Of a stretch of DNA of 17,627 bases, positions 1 to 6,692 are shown piece after piece. How positions within the stretch are numbered: position 1 is the stretch's first letter; each line of letters opens with the position of its first letter. The DNA is from Tepidiphilus sp. (GTDB lineage Bacteria; Pseudomonadota; Gammaproteobacteria; Burkholderiales; Rhodocyclaceae): positions 1 through 17,627 of the forward strand of contig JAQUGB010000019.1 of NCBI GenBank assembly GCA_028684345.1, read 5' to 3'. A program made the position numbers and the translations under genes. The notes under the pieces are model-generated. The model saw nothing but the letters and a program-made list of their open reading frames with translations, did no database searches and was not told the DNA's origin.

Positions 1-1
1 C

Positions 2-442
2 GCTCTGGGGAGCGCCCAGGTGCAGGAGTCCATGCGGCGCTTGCTGCGCGCCATCGGGAAGACGCTCAACGATCTGCCCGACCGCATCAGCATCGCCGGA
101 CATACCGACGCGACTCCCTTCGCGGGCGACGGACGAGGGATGTCCAACTGGGAGCTGTCCGCCGAACGGGCCAATGCCGCCCGGCGTGAGCTCATCGCTG
201 GCGGACTCGATCCAGCCAAGATTTTCCGCGTCGTCGGCATGGCCGACACCTCCCCGCTCATTCCCGACGATCCATACGCGCCACAGAATCGACGTATCAG
301 TATCATCGTGCTCAAACAAGATGTCGAGCGTGAATGGCGAACCCGTGAAACTGCGGTGTCCTGGCCCGTGACGAGCTCCCCTTCTCGTCCTGCGATACGC
401 CCCGATTTTCCGGTACCACGACCCGACTTCGTGCAGCCATGA
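2..442 (+). CDS. motB: Flagellar motor stator protein MotB, C-terminal part (5' end outside window)
   Basis: This is the periplasmic OmpA-like half of MotB, which anchors the MotA/MotB proton-driven stator to peptidoglycan. The frame is open to the left edge of the window, so the N-terminal plug and transmembrane helix carrying the proton-binding Asp are not visible; the internal GTG at 20 is not the true start. Visible OmpA/MotB marks are the AGHTD motif, the NWELSAERAN helix and the NRRI segment followed by a hydrophobic strand (IIVL). A tail of about 40 residues rich in Pro and Arg follows the domain and ends in DFVQP. The stop overlaps the next start as ATGA, so it is probably translated together with the CheR-CheB gene. 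motA is expected just upstream. Family assignment is firm; a generic OmpA protein is unlikely given the chemotaxis context. Confidence 0.9.
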   Translation, partial: ALGSAQVQESMRRLLRAIGKTLNDLPDRISIAGHTDATPFAGDGRGMSNWELSAERANAARRELIAGGLDPAKIFRVVGMADTSPLIPDDPYAPQNRRISIIVLKQDVEREWRTRETAVSWPVTSSPSRPAIRPDFPVPRPDFVQP

Positions 443-2118
443 GTGCGCCTTGGGATCGTGAAAAAGGGAGGGGTGAGTCGTCGCCACGTACGGCGCTGGA
501 CCGTATCGCCGAAGCGCGGCGCAGCATCGAACGGCTTGCCAGCGTTTCGAGAGCCGACTCCGCGCGCGAGTTCGAATTCACCGAGGAGGATTTTTCCGCC
601 GTTCGAGCCCTGGTGGCCGAACGTGCCGGTATTGCGCTCACGCAGGCCAAGCGCGACATGGTCTATGTGCGTCTGTCGCGCCGCCTGCGCGCGCTCGGGC
701 TCAAGCGCTTCGCCGACTACCTGGCGCGGGTGCGCAGCGACGCGCGTGAGCTCGAAGCCTTCATCAATGCGCTCACCACCAATCTGACGTATTTCTTTCG
801 CGAGCCGCATCACTTCGAGCACTTGCGTACCTGGCTTGGGCAGCGATCGGAGGCTCGCCTGTGGTCGGCTGGCTGTGCGAGCGGTGAAGAAGCCTATTCC
901 ATTGCCATGACGGCCTGCGAAGCGTGGGGGCGGCTCGATCCTCCCGTCGAAATCTTCGCCACCGACCTCGATACACAAGTGCTGGAAGAGGGCCGCCGCG
1001 GCATCTATGCCGCTGAGCGTCTCGAGGCGATCGATCCCGGCCTGCGTTCCCGCTATTTCGTTCCTCTCGCTGACGGCCGCTGGCAGATTCGTGCCGAACT
1101 GCGCGCGCTCGTGCGCTTCGCCCGCCTCAATTTCGTCGAAACCCCCTGGCCGGTGCAAGGGCCGTTCGATGCGATTCTCTGCCGCAACGTGCTGATCTAC
1201 TTCGATCGCCAGACCCAGCGCATGATCCTCGAGCGCTTCGTACCCCTCTTGCGCCCGGGCGGTCATCTCTACCTCGGACATTCGGAGAACCTTCTGCACG
1301 CGAGCGAGGCGTTCGAGCCGCTGGGTCGCACGATCTATCGTCGCAAGGCCGAGGGGGAACCGGCGGCGGTCCTGGGGGAGCATCGGCCCGGTTCGGCGCC
1401 GCCGGCCGTACCGCGCGGCGAATCCTGGGCGCCTCCACCCTCCCGCGCCGGCAGATCTTCCTCCACGGGCGCCGCCGGGGCGGATGCGACCTCATGCAGG
1501 GACCTGGATGAGCCTTTGCGCCCCGGCGAATCGGTGATCCTCATCGGCGCGTCCACCGGCGGCACCGAGGCGATCAAGATCGTGTTGCAAGCCCTGCCGG
1601 CGAACGCCCCGCCGGTACTCATCGTACAGCACATGCCGGAGCATTTCACCGCCTCATTTGCCAAGCGGCTGGACCAGGTGTGCGCCTTGCGCGTGAGCGA
1701 AGCGCGAGACGGCGAGATCCTGACGCGCGGCTGGGCCTGGGTGGCGCCGGGGCATTCGCACCTGCGCCTCGAACGTCAGGGGACTGGCTACGTGCTGCGC
1801 TTGGATCGCTCTGAACCCGTCAACCGTCATCGACCCTCGGTGGACGTGCTCTTCTTCAGTGCGGCCGAAGTTCTGGGGCCGGCGGCGGTGGCGGCGCTGC
1901 TCACCGGCATGGGGCGCGACGGGGCGCAGGGGCTGCTCGCCTTGAAAGAAGCCGGCGCCCACACCATCGCTCAGGACGAGGCGAGCGCCGTCATCTGGGG
2001 GATGCCCGGCGAGGCAGTGCGCCTGGGCGCTGCCTGCGAAGTGTTGCCGCTTACCGAGATCGGGCCGGCGATTGTGCGGGCGGTGTCGGCCCGGCAGGCG
2101 TTTTGGGCGCGCCACTGA
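439..2118 (+). CDS. cheR-cheB: Fused chemoreceptor methyltransferase CheR - methylesterase CheB, without CheB receiver domain
   Basis: One uninterrupted 559-residue frame carries two opposing adaptation enzymes. Residues about 45-120 are the CheR helical N-domain (ending NLTYFFRE). Residues 140-300 are the SAM-dependent methyltransferase, with WSAGCASGEEAYS, an acidic ATDLD strand, CRNVLIYF and LRPGGHLYLGHSE. A low-complexity Pro/Ser/Gly linker spans about 304-362. Residues 363-555 are the CheB esterase/deamidase with GASTGG (Ser372), QHMP (His398) and GMGRDG (Asp494); the spacing of 26 and 96 residues equals that of the enteric catalytic triad S164-H190-D286. The CheY-like receiver that normally precedes the esterase and inhibits it is absent: the linker is too short and lacks D-D...D...K motifs. 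The start overlaps motB by ATGA and the last 68 bases overlap the convergent receptor gene. Activity of both halves is inferred from intact motifs. Confidence 0.93.
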   Translation: MSAPWDREKGRGESSPRTALDRIAEARRSIERLASVSRADSAREFEFTEEDFSAVRALVAERAGIALTQAKRDMVYVRLSRRLRALGLKRFADYLARVRSDARELEAFINALTTNLTYFFREPHHFEHLRTWLGQRSEARLWSAGCASGEEAYSIAMTACEAWGRLDPPVEIFATDLDTQVLEEGRRGIYAAERLEAIDPGLRSRYFVPLADGRWQIRAELRALVRFARLNFVETPWPVQGPFDAILCRNVLIYFDRQTQRMILERFVPLLRPGGHLYLGHSENLLHASEAFEPLGRTIYRRKAEGEPAAVLGEHRPGSAPPAVPRGESWAPPPSRAGRSSSTGAAGADATSCRDLDEPLRPGESVILIGASTGGTEAIKIVLQALPANAPPVLIVQHMPEHFTASFAKRLDQVCALRVSEARDGEILTRGWAWVAPGHSHLRLERQGTGYVLRLDRSEPVNRHRPSVDVLFFSAAEVLGPAAVAALLTGMGRDGAQGLLALKEAGAHTIAQDEASAVIWGMPGEAVRLGAACEVLPLTEIGPAIVRAVSARQAFWARH

Positions 2119-3271
2119 GCGGCGCGCGCTCGGCGCGCGCCGCCTCCCCGCCTTTGGCGCAGGCAAGCAGCTCGGCATTCTTTTCCGCACCCTCGACCAG
2201 ACGGTCGAGCCCCTGCATGACTTCCTGGCTGGCGAGTTCCATGCGGTGCGCCGCCTCGACCATGCGCTCGATATCCTTTTTCGCCAGCGCCGCAAAAGCT
2301 TCCTGGGCCGCCTCGTGTACCGTGCGATGCGGCCGTTCGATCTCGCGATAGCCGGGAAAACCGCTGAAGCATTCCTTGCCTCGCCCTTCGTAGTACCAGC
2401 GCCCGAGGCGGCAGTTTTGATGACTGGCGAATTCCGCTGCCGGCTGGTCGCTCACCCCGAGCAGCACTTGGTACACGGCGAACTTGTAGAGGATGTGGTC
2501 GATCTTGGCGAGCTCGCAGAAACTGCGCAGCGCCGATAGCCCGGCCGAGCGTTCGAAGGCTTCGACGAGCCCTTCGAGCGCCTCTACTTCCTGCGCCGCT
2601 TTCTCGCCCTCTGCGCTGAGCCGGCTGGATTCTTGCGCCAGCTCGCCCATGGCCTCGCGGCTCGAGCCGCTGTCGCTGCGGATCTGCTCGACGAGGCGCG
2701 AGATGTCGGCAGTGGCCACCGCCGTGCGCTCGGCCAGTTTGCGGACCTCGTCGGCCACCACGGCGAAGCCGCGCCCCTGCTCGCCGGCGCGCGCCGCCTC
2801 GATGGCCGCGTTCAAGGCGAGCAGGTTCGTCTGGTCGGCGATCTCGCGGATGAGGTTGACGATGCCGGTGATCTCCTGCGCCCGCGCATCGAGCGCGCCG
2901 ACTTTCTGCGCCGCGCTCTGGGAGCGCTCGGTGAGGCGGCGCAGGCTCTGGGCGATGGCCTCGGCCGCCTCGCGGCTCACTTCGGCGCGCGCAAACGCCT
3001 GCTCGGCGGTTTGCCGGTCTTCCTCGCTGCGCTGCGCCAGGGTGGCGACACTGCCCTGGACGTGGCCGAGGGAGGTGTGAAACGCCTTGAATTCCGCGCT
3101 CACGCGGCGCATGGCGTCGCTCTCCCAGCGGCAGCGATCCGCTTCGGCCTGGGCTTCTTCGAGCTGACGGCGCAGGGTGGAGAGCTCGCTCTCCTTGCGC
3201 CGGATCTCTTCTTCCAGGGCGCTGGCGCGGGTCTCGAGCTCGTGCAGCCGTTCTTTGTGGCCGAATAACAT
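2051..3271 (-). CDS. Soluble methyl-accepting chemotaxis protein with C-terminal CZB zinc-binding domain
   Basis: A 406-residue receptor with no membrane segment or signal peptide, so it should act in the cytoplasm. Residues about 5-50 look like a coiled coil. Residues 60-250 are the signalling helical hairpin, with the highly conserved tip around 143-175 (IADQTNLLALNAAIEAARAG, then GRGFAVVADEVR) that binds CheA and the CheW/CheV coupling proteins. Residues 250-340 match the chemoreceptor zinc-binding (CZB) domain, with the expected ligand set His259, Cys287 (CRLGRWYYEG), His315 and His319 (HxxxH). Related CZB receptors respond to zinc or to Cys oxidants such as HOCl; the ligand here is unknown. 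The Ala/Pro-rich tail (about 370-406) carries no NWETF-type CheR tether. AGGAG lies 8 bases before the ATG. A sigma-28-like promoter lies upstream. The 3' end overlaps cheR-cheB. Confidence 0.92.
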   Translation of the reverse strand: MLFGHKERLHELETRASALEEEIRRKESELSTLRRQLEEAQAEADRCRWESDAMRRVSAEFKAFHTSLGHVQGSVATLAQRSEEDRQTAEQAFARAEVSREAAEAIAQSLRRLTERSQSAAQKVGALDARAQEITGIVNLIREIADQTNLLALNAAIEAARAGEQGRGFAVVADEVRKLAERTAVATADISRLVEQIRSDSGSSREAMGELAQESSRLSAEGEKAAQEVEALEGLVEAFERSAGLSALRSFCELAKIDHILYKFAVYQVLLGVSDQPAAEFASHQNCRLGRWYYEGRGKECFSGFPGYREIERPHRTVHEAAQEAFAALAKKDIERMVEAAHRMELASQEVMQGLDRLVEGAEKNAELLACAKGGEAARAERAPLSGAPKTPAGPTPPAQSPARSR

Positions 3272-3307
3272 GGGGGTTCTCCTCGTTCATTTTGGTCTTG
3301 GAGCATA

Positions 3308-3334
3308 TTACGGCAAAGTCGGCGTGGGACTTGA
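3308..3334 (-). promoter_or_regulatory. Sigma-28 (FliA)-like promoter for the CZB receptor gene
   Basis: Read on the minus strand, a -35 element TCAAGTCC (3334-3327) is followed after 12 bases by GCCGTAA (3314-3308). The sigma-28 consensus is TAAAGTTT, about 11 bases, GCCGATAA. The architecture is the same as the stronger promoter facing the other way. Transcription would begin near 3300, giving a leader of about 30 bases before the ATG at 3271. The match to the family is seen; use by FliA is inferred. Confidence 0.6.
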
Positions 3335-3356
3335 GGGAAAATAGATGGAGAAAAAT

Positions 3357-3363
3357 GCCGTAA
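3357..3363 (+). promoter_or_regulatory. Third GCCGTAA box, possible weak sigma-28 -10 element
   Basis: The same heptamer as in the two sigma-28-like promoters recurs here, 33 bases before the box that serves cheV. The expected -35 position (3337-3344) reads GAAAATAG, which keeps only the central A run and one T. It could be a secondary start, a decayed promoter or chance. Confidence 0.3.
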
Positions 3364-3369
3364 TTCGGC

Positions 3370-3396
3370 TAAAGTTTGGAGCGGGAGCTGCCGTAA
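3370..3396 (+). promoter_or_regulatory. Sigma-28 (FliA) promoter for the cheV-cheV-cheY-cheZ-cheA operon
   Basis: TAAAGTTT at 3370-3377 is a perfect match to the sigma-28 -35 consensus. After 12 bases comes GCCGTAA at 3390-3396, matching the GCCGATAA -10 element apart from one missing base. Transcription would begin near 3403 and reach the first cheV start at 3430 after a short leader containing GGAG (3419-3422). The next four genes have gaps of 33 bases or less and no visible terminator, so this promoter probably drives all five. Confidence 0.75.
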
Positions 3397-3429
3397 CATA
3401 CGATACCAAGATCGAATCGGAGTGGCGCG

Positions 3430-4404
3430 ATGTCCGACCTACTCAAACGCATCGACGAGCGCACCAAGCTCGCCGGCACCAACAAGCTCGAGATCCTGCT
3501 CTTCACGCTCGGCGTGAGCAAGGTCACCAAGCGGCGTGAAACCTATGGCATCAACGTGTTCAAGGTGCGCGAGGTGATGAAGACCCCGCCCATCACCGCC
3601 GCGCCCGACATGCCCCCGGCGGTCAAAGGGGTGGTGAGCCTACGCGGAGTGCTCGTGCCGGTGGTCGATCTGGGCGAATACGTCGGGGTGGAGCCCGGCA
3701 GCGAGCGCAACATCATGATCATCACCGAATACAACGGCAAGGTGCAGGGGTTCCTGGTCGAGTCGGTCGACACCATCCTGCGGCTCGACTGGTCACAGAT
3801 CCGCGTGCCGCCCGAGATGCTCACCGCCAAGACGGGCGGCCTGGTGACCGCGGTCACCGAACTTCCCGACGGGCGCCTGGTGATGCTGCTCGACGTGGAG
3901 CGGGTGCTCTCGGACATCACCAAGTATGACGAGGCCGAAGACCTCTACGCCGGCATCGAGCCGCTGCCCGACGGGGACAAATACACCGTGTATTTCGCCG
4001 ACGATTCCTCGGTGGCGCGCGAGCAGATCGAGCGCACTTTGCAGAAAATGGGGGTGCGCTACGTGGGCGCGGTCAACGGACGCATCGCCTGGGAAAACCT
4101 GGAGAAGGCTGCCGAGCGTGCCAAGCTCACCGGGCGGCCGATCACCGATTTCGTCAGCGCCATGATCACCGACATCGAGATGCCGGAGATGGACGGCTTC
4201 ATCCTCACGAAAAAGATCAAGTCCGACCGGCGCCTTGCCAGCGTGCCGGTGCTGATGCATTCTTCTCTCTCCGGCATGCAGAACCAGTATCTGGGCAAAT
4301 CGGTGGGGGTCGATGAGTACGTCCCCAAGTTCCATCCGCGCGAACTCGCCGAGGCGCTGCAGCGCCTGTTCGCCAAACGTCAGCAAACCGCCAAGGAGGG
4401 CTGA
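3430..4404 (+). CDS. cheV: Chemotaxis coupling protein CheV (first copy), CheW-receiver fusion
   Basis: This 324-residue protein couples receptors to CheA and can itself accept phosphate. Residues about 15-165 form the CheW-like domain (YGINVFKVREVM, GVVSLRGVLVPVVDL, VTELPDGRLVMLLDVE). Residues about 186-315 form a CheY-like receiver with acidic residues Asp191-Asp192, phosphoacceptor Asp248 (MITDIEMPEMDG), switch Ser278 and Lys300. A basic insertion KVTKRR at 31-36, in the first strand region of the CheW fold, is missing in the neighbouring paralogue. It is the first gene after the sigma-28 promoter. The second cheV begins one base after its stop, and that gene's AGGAGGG ribosome site lies in this gene's last codons. 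As no cheW is seen, this may be a main coupling protein, though a cheW elsewhere cannot be excluded. Confidence 0.95.
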   Translation: MSDLLKRIDERTKLAGTNKLEILLFTLGVSKVTKRRETYGINVFKVREVMKTPPITAAPDMPPAVKGVVSLRGVLVPVVDLGEYVGVEPGSERNIMIITEYNGKVQGFLVESVDTILRLDWSQIRVPPEMLTAKTGGLVTAVTELPDGRLVMLLDVERVLSDITKYDEAEDLYAGIEPLPDGDKYTVYFADDSSVAREQIERTLQKMGVRYVGAVNGRIAWENLEKAAERAKLTGRPITDFVSAMITDIEMPEMDGFILTKKIKSDRRLASVPVLMHSSLSGMQNQYLGKSVGVDEYVPKFHPRELAEALQRLFAKRQQTAKEG

Positions 4405-4405
4405 G

Positions 4406-5392
4406 ATGGCCAATGCGTCCGAACCCACGGTGATCGAACCGGAACTGGTCGATTCCGAGCTCGACAGCAGAGCCGATCGTTTCGAGGAGATCGAGGCGCG
4501 CGCGGGGCTCGCCGGCTCGAACCGCTTCGAGATCCTGCTCTTTTCCCTCGGGACGTCCGAGACCTTTGGCATCAACGTCTTCAAGGTGCGCGAGGTGATG
4601 GCCACGCCCTTCATCACGCGCGCCCCCAACGTACCGCCTGGAGTAGAGGGGCTGGTGAGCCTGCGCGGCAACGTGATCCCGGTGGTGTCGCTCGCCAAGG
4701 TGATGGAGCTCGCGCCCATGGACGATCGTATCGCTCCGGCGATGATGGTGGCCGAATACTGCCGTAAGACCCTGGGGTTCTTGGTCGAGGCGGTCGATCG
4801 CATCATTCGCGTCGAGTGGTCGCGGGTGCGCGAGCCGGAAAACGTCTCCTCCCAGGTGCACGGCATGATCACCTCCATCACCGAGTTGCCCGACGGGCGG
4901 CTGGTGTCGATCATCGACGTCGAGGCGGTGCTGGCCAAGACTTTCGGCGAGGCGGTGGTGGGCGTCATCCTGCCGATCCCCGACGGCCATCGGCGACACG
5001 TCTTCTTCGTCGACGATTCGAGCGTGGCGCGCAAGAAGATCGCCGAGGTACTCGACAAGCTCGCCGTCAAGCACACGCATGCCAACACCGGTAAAGAGGC
5101 CTGGGAGCGGTTGCAGAGCATGGCCAATTTCGCCGAGCAGACCGGCACGCCGCTGCGCGAGCAGCTCGACGTGATCCTCACCGACGCCGAGATGCCCGAG
5201 ATGGACGGCTACGTGCTCACCAAGAACATCAAGGCCGACCCCCGCTTCGACGGCATTCCCGTCATCATGTATTCTTCGCTCACCTCGCAGGCCAACCGCG
5301 CCATGGGTGAGCGCGTGGGGGTCGATGGCTACGTGGAAAAATTCGATGCGCAGATGCTGGCCGAGACGCTGCGGCCGCTGCTGATTCGCTGA
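4406..5392 (+). CDS. cheV: Chemotaxis coupling protein CheV (second copy), CheW-receiver fusion
   Basis: A 328-residue paralogue of the preceding gene with the same CheW domain (about 40-175; FGINVFKVREVM, GLVSLRGNVIPVVSL, ITELPDGRLVSIIDVE) and receiver (about 198-325; Asp203-Asp204, phosphoacceptor Asp260 in ILTDAEMPEMDG, Ser291, Lys312). The ATG at 4406 is chosen because a strong AGGAGGG at 4394-4400 precedes it by five bases and it falls right after the first cheV stop. A start further left in the same frame would overlap cheV and has no support. It differs in an acidic N-terminal extension of about 25 residues (EPELVDSELDSR) and in lacking the basic insertion. The tandem pair suggests an old local duplication with divergence, possibly serving different receptors or different phosphate-sink roles. 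Confidence 0.95.
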   Translation: MANASEPTVIEPELVDSELDSRADRFEEIEARAGLAGSNRFEILLFSLGTSETFGINVFKVREVMATPFITRAPNVPPGVEGLVSLRGNVIPVVSLAKVMELAPMDDRIAPAMMVAEYCRKTLGFLVEAVDRIIRVEWSRVREPENVSSQVHGMITSITELPDGRLVSIIDVEAVLAKTFGEAVVGVILPIPDGHRRHVFFVDDSSVARKKIAEVLDKLAVKHTHANTGKEAWERLQSMANFAEQTGTPLREQLDVILTDAEMPEMDGYVLTKNIKADPRFDGIPVIMYSSLTSQANRAMGERVGVDGYVEKFDAQMLAETLRPLLIR

Positions 5393-5415
5393 ACGAGAAC
5401 GACGGAGAATATTCG

Positions 5416-5826
5416 ATGGCGGACGACAAGACGCGCTTCCTGGTCGTGGATGATTTCTCGACGATGCGTCGTATCCTGCGCAACCTCTTGAAGGAGCTGG
5501 GCTATACGAACGTCGACGAGGCCGAGGACGGGGTGGCGGCGCTGCACAGGCTCGAATCGCAGTCCTACGATTTCGTCATCACCGACTGGAACATGCCCAA
5601 CATGGACGGGCTGACGCTGCTGCGCAAGATCCGCAGCAGTGAGAAGCTCAAGCACCTGCCGGTGCTCATGGTCACCGCCGAGGCAAAGAAAGAGAACATC
5701 ATCGCCGCAGCGCAAGCCGGGGCTTCGGGTTACATCGTCAAGCCCTTCACCGCGGCGGTGCTGGCCGAGAAAATCGACCGAATTTTCGAGAAAATGGGCA
5801 AACAACCCGCAGGAGGATCGGCGTGA
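5416..5826 (+). CDS. cheY: Chemotaxis response regulator CheY
   Basis: A stand-alone 136-residue receiver that carries the CheA signal to the flagellar switch protein FliM. Its key residues fall at the same numbers as in enteric CheY: Asp12, Asp13, phosphoacceptor Asp57 (VITDWNMPNMDG), Thr87, Tyr106 and Lys109 (GYIVKPF). It continues about eight residues past the usual end (KQPAGGSA), the codons of which contain the AGGAGG ribosome site (5811-5816) of cheZ. It lies 23 bases after the second cheV and its stop overlaps the cheZ start. Assignment is firm. Confidence 0.97.
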   Translation: MADDKTRFLVVDDFSTMRRILRNLLKELGYTNVDEAEDGVAALHRLESQSYDFVITDWNMPNMDGLTLLRKIRSSEKLKHLPVLMVTAEAKKENIIAAAQAGASGYIVKPFTAAVLAEKIDRIFEKMGKQPAGGSA

Positions 5827-6659
5827 TGAGCAAAAAAACCAGCCAGAGCGGCGACAGCGACGAACTCCAGGCGCTCTTCGACAGTATCGTCGGTTCGGCG
5901 GGTAACGTGTCCGAACCCGAGCAGCCGGTGGATGGAGACAATGAGGAACTGCAAGCGCTCTTCGACGCCGTGGCTCAGCAGTTCAGCGCGACCGAAAAAA
6001 GTGGCATGCAGGCCAACCTCTCTGCTGCGGCACCCGAGCCGACGCACGTACCCCATGACGAAATCATTCAGCGCCTCGGTAAAGTGGCACGCCAGTTACA
6101 CGAGGCGCTCAAGGAGCTCGGTTGCGAAACGGTCGTGGCCGAGGCGGCCCAAGCCGTGCCCGACGCGCGTGAGCGCTTGCGCTACATCGCGCAGTTGACC
6201 GAACAGGCCGCCTCGCGCGTGCTCAACGCCACCGACATCGCCATCCCACTGCAGAAATCGCTCGCCGAGAAAGCCGAGGGTCTGAAGAAGCGTTGGAACG
6301 ACCTTTTCGCCAATCGCCTCTCGCCGCAGGAATTTCGCGAGCTCGCCCACGACACGAGGGCTTTTCTCTCCGATGTGGCCGACACCTCGCATGCAACCAC
6401 GAAGCAGCTCATGGAAATCATGATGGCGCAGGATTTCCAGGATCTCACCGGCCAGGTGATCAAGAAAGTGATCGAGATCGTCGGTCGCATCGAGACGGAG
6501 CTGCTGCAGATCCTCATCGAGGCGATCCCCGAAGAGGCGCGGCCGAAGAAGGCGGTCGAAGTCTCGCTGATGAACGGGCCGGTGATCGACACGCGCAAGG
6601 AAGGGGTGATCACCTCGCAGGAAGAGGTGGACGATTTGTTGAAGAGCCTGGGCTTCTGA
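5826..6659 (+). CDS. cheZ: CheY-phosphate phosphatase CheZ, with extended repeated N-terminus
   Basis: CheZ ends the chemotaxis signal by dephosphorylating CheY-P. The helical core (about 75-235) contains the signature AQDFQDLTGQVIKKV; Asp206 and Gln210 match the enteric catalytic pair D143/Q147. The last twelve residues, EEVDDLLKSLGF, are the CheY-tethering peptide. At 277 residues it is longer than enteric CheZ (214), mostly at the N-terminus. There the motif (D/E)ELQALFD occurs twice (residues 12-22 and 40-50), resembling the C-terminal tether and the FliM-type EIDALL peptide. I chose ATG 5826, which overlaps the cheY stop as TGATG with AGGAGG nine bases ahead. The GTG at 5823 is an in-frame alternative adding one residue. 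The gap to cheA is 33 bases. Confidence 0.93.
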   Translation: MSKKTSQSGDSDELQALFDSIVGSAGNVSEPEQPVDGDNEELQALFDAVAQQFSATEKSGMQANLSAAAPEPTHVPHDEIIQRLGKVARQLHEALKELGCETVVAEAAQAVPDARERLRYIAQLTEQAASRVLNATDIAIPLQKSLAEKAEGLKKRWNDLFANRLSPQEFRELAHDTRAFLSDVADTSHATTKQLMEIMMAQDFQDLTGQVIKKVIEIVGRIETELLQILIEAIPEEARPKKAVEVSLMNGPVIDTRKEGVITSQEEVDDLLKSLGF

Positions 6660-6692
6660 AACGGCCTCGGCAACCAGTAAGGGAGAACGGCC

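Noticed and set aside
2103..3268. Plus-strand frames antisense to the receptor gene
   Set aside because: They are Ala/Ser/Arg-rich mirror readings of a heptad-repeat coiled-coil gene and have no start signals.
1971..3290. A 439-codon minus-strand reading frame overlapping the receptor gene in another register
   Set aside because: Its translation is Arg/Pro/Gly-rich with no family pattern, while the competing register encodes a clear chemoreceptor with a CZB domain.
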